Of a stretch of 64,000 nt of DNA, positions 60,179-64,000 are shown piece after piece. Under the pieces are notes generated by a model, which was not told the origin of the DNA, did no database searches, and was given only the letters and a program-made list of their open reading frames with translations. The translations under genes and the position numbers were made by a program. The stretch's first letter is position 1. Every line of letters begins with the position of its first letter. Source of the DNA: an archaeon HR01 (GTDB taxonomy: Archaea; Thermoproteota; Nitrososphaeria_A; Caldarchaeales; Caldarchaeaceae); assembly GCA_002898355.1 (NCBI GenBank), contig BEHD01000008.1, forward strand, positions 1-64,000, given 5' to 3'.

Positions 60179-61462
60179 CTGGAGAGTGTCAGAGTAATAC
60201 AGGAATACCTGCCCATACCGCATAGCACGGGTGAGGAGTTCTGGAACCGTGTGAGAATCGAGCATATCAGGGCTCTGGCCAGATTTGGGAGGCCTGTGTG
60301 GGTGTGGGATAAGGCCAAGTTCGGCTCCCGCAGAATCCTGGACAGGGTTAGGTTCAGGGCTGAGCTGGAGGAGCCCGGGGCAGAGCCGTCGGGTGGGTGC
60401 GACGCCGACGTATCCACAAGACTGGCCTACGGCGAGATAGAGATGACGTCTCCTCTCTACCTTGGAGACATGTCCTTCGGAGCCCTCAGCGGGATACCCA
60501 ACATAGCCCTCGCCCGGACAGCAGACCTCACAGGCATACTCACAGGCACAGGTGAGGGGGGACTCTACGAGGAAGTCAGACGCTACAGGAGAATAACCGT
60601 ACAGTGGGCCTCGGCCAGATTCGGCGTAGACATAGATGTTCTAAACGCGGGAATGGCCGTAGTCATCAAGATAGGTCAGGGCGCCAAGCCGGGCATCGGT
60701 GGACACCTCCCAGGAGTCAAGGTGACGAAGCCCATCTCAGATACGAGGCGAATCCCCGTGGGGATGGACGCCATCTCACCAGCCCCCCACCACGACATCT
60801 ACTCAATCGAGGATTTGGGCCAGCGTATAATGGCCATCAAAGAGGCGACGGGGAAGCCTGTTTTCGTCAAGGTAGGTGTAACCAACTACATCTCCTACAT
60901 CGCCTGCGGCGTGGCTAGGATGGGCGCGGATGGGATAATCATGGATGGGCAGGGTGCCGGAACCGGTGCCGCTCCCGCTGTTGTAAGGGATAACGTGGGC
61001 CTACCCATAGAGGTTGCGGTCCCCGTGGTGGATAGAGCGTTGAGGAGGGAGGGCTTAAGGGATGGGTTCTCCGTGGTTGCGGCCGGACGTGTGAGCAGCG
61101 CGGAGGATGCGGCCAAGCTCATCGCCCTCGGAGCAGACTGCGTATCCATCGGCACCGCAGCCCTGATAGGCATGGGATGCATAATGGTCCATAAATGCCA
61201 TCTCGGCTTCTGCCCAGCTGTCCTAACCAACAAGATAGAGGAGAGCCCCCGTAGGCTACTGTCTCTGGAGACCGCAACAAGATGGTCTGTAAACCTTGTG
61301 AGGGGCTGGGCTGAGGAGCTCCGAGAGATAATGGAGAGAGTGGGCGTCTCCACGCTGGACTCCCTGATATCTAGACGTGAGCTTCTGGTGGGTGAGGGGC
61401 TAGACCCAGAGGATGCAGAGCTGTTGGGTGTTGGGCTTGCTAGCGAGGGCATGGACCGATAG
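60179..61462 (+). CDS. Glutamate synthase FMN/3Fe-4S domain subunit
   Basis: About 427 residues of GltB central/FMN domain. GAKPGIGGHLPGVKVTKPIS and ISPAPHHDIYSIEDL are substrate/FMN loops, and GCIMVHKCHLGFCP is the 3Fe-4S motif. The ORF track starts at GTG 60251, but the frame is open and protein-like upstream (ESVRVIQEYLPIPHSTGEEFW), with no ATG/GTG/TTG; a CTG at 60179 has GAGGTGGGG five bases ahead and is proposed as start. It makes glutamate from 2-oxoglutarate and ammonia delivered by the amidotransferase subunit. Confidence 0.85.
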   Translation: MESVRVIQEYLPIPHSTGEEFWNRVRIEHIRALARFGRPVWVWDKAKFGSRRILDRVRFRAELEEPGAEPSGGCDADVSTRLAYGEIEMTSPLYLGDMSFGALSGIPNIALARTADLTGILTGTGEGGLYEEVRRYRRITVQWASARFGVDIDVLNAGMAVVIKIGQGAKPGIGGHLPGVKVTKPISDTRRIPVGMDAISPAPHHDIYSIEDLGQRIMAIKEATGKPVFVKVGVTNYISYIACGVARMGADGIIMDGQGAGTGAAPAVVRDNVGLPIEVAVPVVDRALRREGLRDGFSVVAAGRVSSAEDAAKLIALGADCVSIGTAALIGMGCIMVHKCHLGFCPAVLTNKIEESPRRLLSLETATRWSVNLVRGWAEELREIMERVGVSTLDSLISRRELLVGEGLDPEDAELLGVGLASEGMDR

Positions 61463-61484
61463 ACGTATACGCCATCTCAGGGAG

Positions 61485-62402
61485 ATGGCTGGTGTGGCTG
61501 GAAAATCAGCCGGAGAGCCGGTGATAGCGAGCATGGGCAGTACGGCGCCGCCAAACGTTGAAGAGCCTTTCTTCATAAGGGACCACATAGTCTGTGACGG
61601 CGCACAGGTCACTAGGCCCAGCATAGACCCCTACAGAGAGCCCGTATCCACCTACGTCTATCTCCCAGGTCTGGGGATCAGGCTCAGCCAGCCACTCATC
61701 CTCACCGTGTACCCGGAGTACCCCCCACCTGTAGCGAGAGCCTTTGTGAGGGCTGCCTACAACCACGGCCTCCTCGTCTACATACGCGGGAGAAGATTGG
61801 AGGATTATGTGGGCGGATATGCTGAGAGGATATTGGCTGATATATCATATTTAGGAGCCGCCGGAGGTTTCTGGACAGTCTCCGACAGCCTCGACACACA
61901 TCCACAGATTCTCCTACAGCCTTCCAAGGCATCTCATGAATACGTGTCATCGGCTGGCTTCCAAAATGTTTGCGGCGTGATAGTGGATGAGGATGCGTAC
62001 GGCTCTGACACACCGATAGAGGTCTCCGTCTCCCTCTTGGATAGGACGCTCAAACAGAGGGGGTTGAGGGATAGGGTGGCTCTTATAGCCTCCAGCAGGC
62101 ATGTGAGGGGCTCGGACGATATATTCAAGCTTGTGGGGCTGGGAGCTGACGCCGTCTCCATAGGAGACGCAGCAGTGATAGCTGCTGACTGCCTCGAACA
62201 CCAGCTGGATGAGGATACAATCTACGAAAGGGTTGAGAACCTCATCCTCGCCATCCAGAAGGAGGTTAAGCTTCTGGCCGGCGCCGCCGGCGTGAGCAGG
62301 ATATTCAGCACACTGGTGGGTAACCGTGAGCTATTCAGGTCTATCGGCCTAAGGTCCGACCTGAGATTGATGCTGGGGGTTAAGCAAGCTGGTGTGGGCT
62401 AG
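61485..62402 (+). CDS. Degenerate paralogue of the glutamate-synthase FMN domain
   Basis: About 305 residues. It matches the preceding subunit in pieces: IEVSVSLLDRTLKQRGLRDRVALIASS corresponds to IEVAVPVVDRALRREGLRD..., and LVGLGADAVSIGDAAVIAA to LIALGADCVSIGTAALIGM. It lacks the GGHLPG and SPAPHHDIYS loops and keeps only one of the three 3Fe-4S cysteines (AADCLEHQL). It is therefore probably non-catalytic, perhaps a partner subunit. ATG 61485 with a GGGAG upstream is chosen, as the ORF-track start is in the previous gene. Confidence 0.7.
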   Translation: MAGVAGKSAGEPVIASMGSTAPPNVEEPFFIRDHIVCDGAQVTRPSIDPYREPVSTYVYLPGLGIRLSQPLILTVYPEYPPPVARAFVRAAYNHGLLVYIRGRRLEDYVGGYAERILADISYLGAAGGFWTVSDSLDTHPQILLQPSKASHEYVSSAGFQNVCGVIVDEDAYGSDTPIEVSVSLLDRTLKQRGLRDRVALIASSRHVRGSDDIFKLVGLGADAVSIGDAAVIAADCLEHQLDEDTIYERVENLILAIQKEVKLLAGAAGVSRIFSTLVGNRELFRSIGLRSDLRLMLGVKQAGVG

Positions 62403-62404
62403 AG

Positions 62405-64000
62405 ATGGATGAGATACCCCACGTCAAATCGGGATGCGGAATACTAGGTATCATGCGGAGGCCTGGTTCTGAAAAGGTCCACGCCTCCGAGACGCTTACA
62501 TCGATTGAGTGTGTCAGATATAGGGGTAGCAGGCTGGGAGCTGGATTCGCAGTATATGATCTCGAAAGGGCTGGAAGCCCTCTTAAATTGAAGGCCTTTG
62601 TGGACTCGGATGAGACGGTAGAGAAAATCTCTGAGGCTCTACATGGGATGGATATTCTGGTGGAGCCCCTCGGCTTCGACAGCAAGCCTATGAATGGTTT
62701 CACCTCGTGGACCGCCTACATCGAGTCCAGCCCAGACAATGTGAGGAGGGCCGTCAACAGTGTGAACCACCACCTCCTCAGAGACGGGTTTAAAGGAAGG
62801 ATATACTCGTGGGGGAGGTTTCTCGAGGTTTTCAAGGCTGTTGGCTATCCCTCAGACGTCTACGGGCTCTACGGGCTGGATGAGGGAGATGTATGCGGCG
62901 ACCTCTGGCTGGCCCACACACGTCAACCCACCAACTCTCCCGGAGTATATCCGATATGGTCCCACCCCTTCGCCTCGTATGAGGTCTCCATCGTACACAA
63001 CGGCGACGTCAGCTCATTCGGCGCCAACATGGAGTTCCTCAGGTATAGGGGTTTTGAGAGCTTCGTGGGAACAGACAGCGAGGTAGCAGCCTACACATTA
63101 GACTATCTAACCTCTGTGGAGGGTGTGTCTCTCGTGGAGGCTGCCTCGCTGATGGCCGGCCTCTACGACGACATAGATGTGGCTAAGGCGGTGAAGTATA
63201 GGGGTGTATGCTTGGACGGACCCTACAGCATCCTGGCCGGATACTGCGACGGCGAGGACCTGTACTTGCTGGCTGTGGCTGATACGATGAAATTTAGACC
63301 CTTGGTGGTTGGGTATGACGATGAGAGAATATACGCCGCAAGTGAGGAGGCGGAGATTAGAAGCCTATCGGAGAAGGCTCGGGTCTGGCCTGTAAAGCCT
63401 GGAGGTATTTTCCTAGCATCGCTGAAACGCGGCATCATACTAAGCGGTAGAGAGCATGTCGAATGTTTCTACGGACCCTACTGCAGGCACCCAACACCAT
63501 CCAACGCGATAGATGCGACGGGGATGAGCTACAGCATGGTGAACGCTCTGCTGAGAAAGCTCTTCCAGGAAGGTGTTAGGGAGGTTGCGCTGAAAAATGT
63601 CAACGGCCACCGCTATCTCGGAATAAACATGCCTCCAGACTCGAGGCTCCACATATACGGGACTGCTGGCAACTGTTTAGCCAACTTCAACAAACACGGT
63701 GAGATATATGTCTACGGCAACGCACAGGATGATGTGGGTGATGCGATGTATGGTGGCCGGGTGGTGATACACGGCGACGCCAGAGATGTCGTGGGACAGG
63801 CGCTGCAGGGCGGGGCCATATTTGTCCGTGGAAGCGTAGGCAACAGGGCGGCTATACAGATGAGGGAGTTCAGGGATAGGCGGCCCTGCTTGGTTGTGGG
63901 GGGTAGGGCTGACGACTTCCTAGGCGAGTATATGGCCGGCGGCGTGGTGATGGTTCTCGGCGTCGACGCTTTAGATGTAGAGGATGTCCGGCTTGCGGGC
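62405..64000 (+). CDS. Glutamate synthase amidotransferase-GXGXG fusion (partial at 3')
   Basis: Open from ATG 62405 to the window end (532 codons), not in the ORF track. Residues 1-10 precede SGCGILGIM, where Cys11 would be the N-terminal nucleophile of a class II glutaminase after cleavage; AHTRQPTNSPG and SIVHNGDVSSFGANMEFL and GTDSEVAAYTL follow. From about residue 400 the GXGXG beta-helix of GltB is clear (LHIYGTAGNCLANFN, DAMYGGRVVIHGDARD, LQGGAIFVRGSVGN). In bacterial GltB an FMN domain sits between these two; here it is a separate gene. Confidence 0.85.
   Translation, partial: MDEIPHVKSGCGILGIMRRPGSEKVHASETLTSIECVRYRGSRLGAGFAVYDLERAGSPLKLKAFVDSDETVEKISEALHGMDILVEPLGFDSKPMNGFTSWTAYIESSPDNVRRAVNSVNHHLLRDGFKGRIYSWGRFLEVFKAVGYPSDVYGLYGLDEGDVCGDLWLAHTRQPTNSPGVYPIWSHPFASYEVSIVHNGDVSSFGANMEFLRYRGFESFVGTDSEVAAYTLDYLTSVEGVSLVEAASLMAGLYDDIDVAKAVKYRGVCLDGPYSILAGYCDGEDLYLLAVADTMKFRPLVVGYDDERIYAASEEAEIRSLSEKARVWPVKPGGIFLASLKRGIILSGREHVECFYGPYCRHPTPSNAIDATGMSYSMVNALLRKLFQEGVREVALKNVNGHRYLGINMPPDSRLHIYGTAGNCLANFNKHGEIYVYGNAQDDVGDAMYGGRVVIHGDARDVVGQALQGGAIFVRGSVGNRAAIQMREFRDRRPCLVVGGRADDFLGEYMAGGVVMVLGVDALDVEDVRLAG

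Overview
The window comes from an archaeon, most likely a thermophile of the TACK/Thermoproteota side (an Aigarchaeota/Caldarchaeum-like lineage is my best guess, by inference only). What points there: an archaellin with a class III signal peptide; archaeal-type LeuRS; Topo VI subunit B; Orc1/Cdc6; a HerA-NurA pair; a Dim2/PNO1-like KH protein; an F420/luciferase-type oxidoreductase; TATA boxes about 25 bp from starts with many leaderless or GTG/TTG starts; and a tRNA-Thr split by a short bulge-helix-bulge-type intron. No rRNA, CRISPR array or insertion sequence was seen.

Layout. 0-1 kb: edge of an archaellum locus (truncated ArlC/D/E-like gene and archaellin), then tRNA-Arg. 1.2-7.4 kb: complete oligopeptide ABC transporter operon. 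7.5-11.7 kb: DsrE-like protein, EamA transporter, LeuRS. 11.7-36.4 kb: a long catabolic island: luciferase-like oxidoreductase, aldose-epimerase-like protein, creatininase-family amidase, M19 dipeptidase, orphan molybdopterin dehydrogenase subunit, ornithine-cyclodeaminase-like enzyme, RraA-like protein, five Gfo/Idh/MocA dehydrogenases, a carbohydrate ABC transporter with two unequal ATPases, M24 peptidase, RidA, an APH-like kinase overlapping an altered enolase paralogue, and a FAH-family hydrolase. It looks like uptake and oxidation of a sugar, sugar acid or cyclitol; the substrate is unknown.

36.5-57.6 kb: mostly information and housekeeping genes: tRNA-Pro, a Rieske protein, Top6B, KH protein, Orc1/Cdc6 with a small wHTH, LutBA fusion plus LutC, intron-containing tRNA-Thr, GuaA and a phosphoribosyltransferase, HerA-NurA-beta-CASP nuclease, a CopD-like membrane protein and ArgS. 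In the middle (47.4-49.8 kb) lies the strongest candidate for an undescribed system: a secreted/coiled-coil membrane protein whose cytoplasmic tail is an AbrB-type DNA-binding domain, divergent from a membrane-anchored winged-helix protein and a second helical putative regulator that lead into the purine genes.

57.9-64 kb: MFS exporter, HisA-like isomerase, and a rearranged glutamate synthase: an FMN/3Fe-4S subunit with an apparent CTG start, a degenerate FMN-domain paralogue without the cluster cysteines, and a fused amidotransferase-GXGXG subunit that runs off the window and is absent from the ORF track.

All functions are from reading motifs by eye; no searches were run. Start codons were re-chosen for several genes from TATA position, ribosome sites and family N-termini, as noted.
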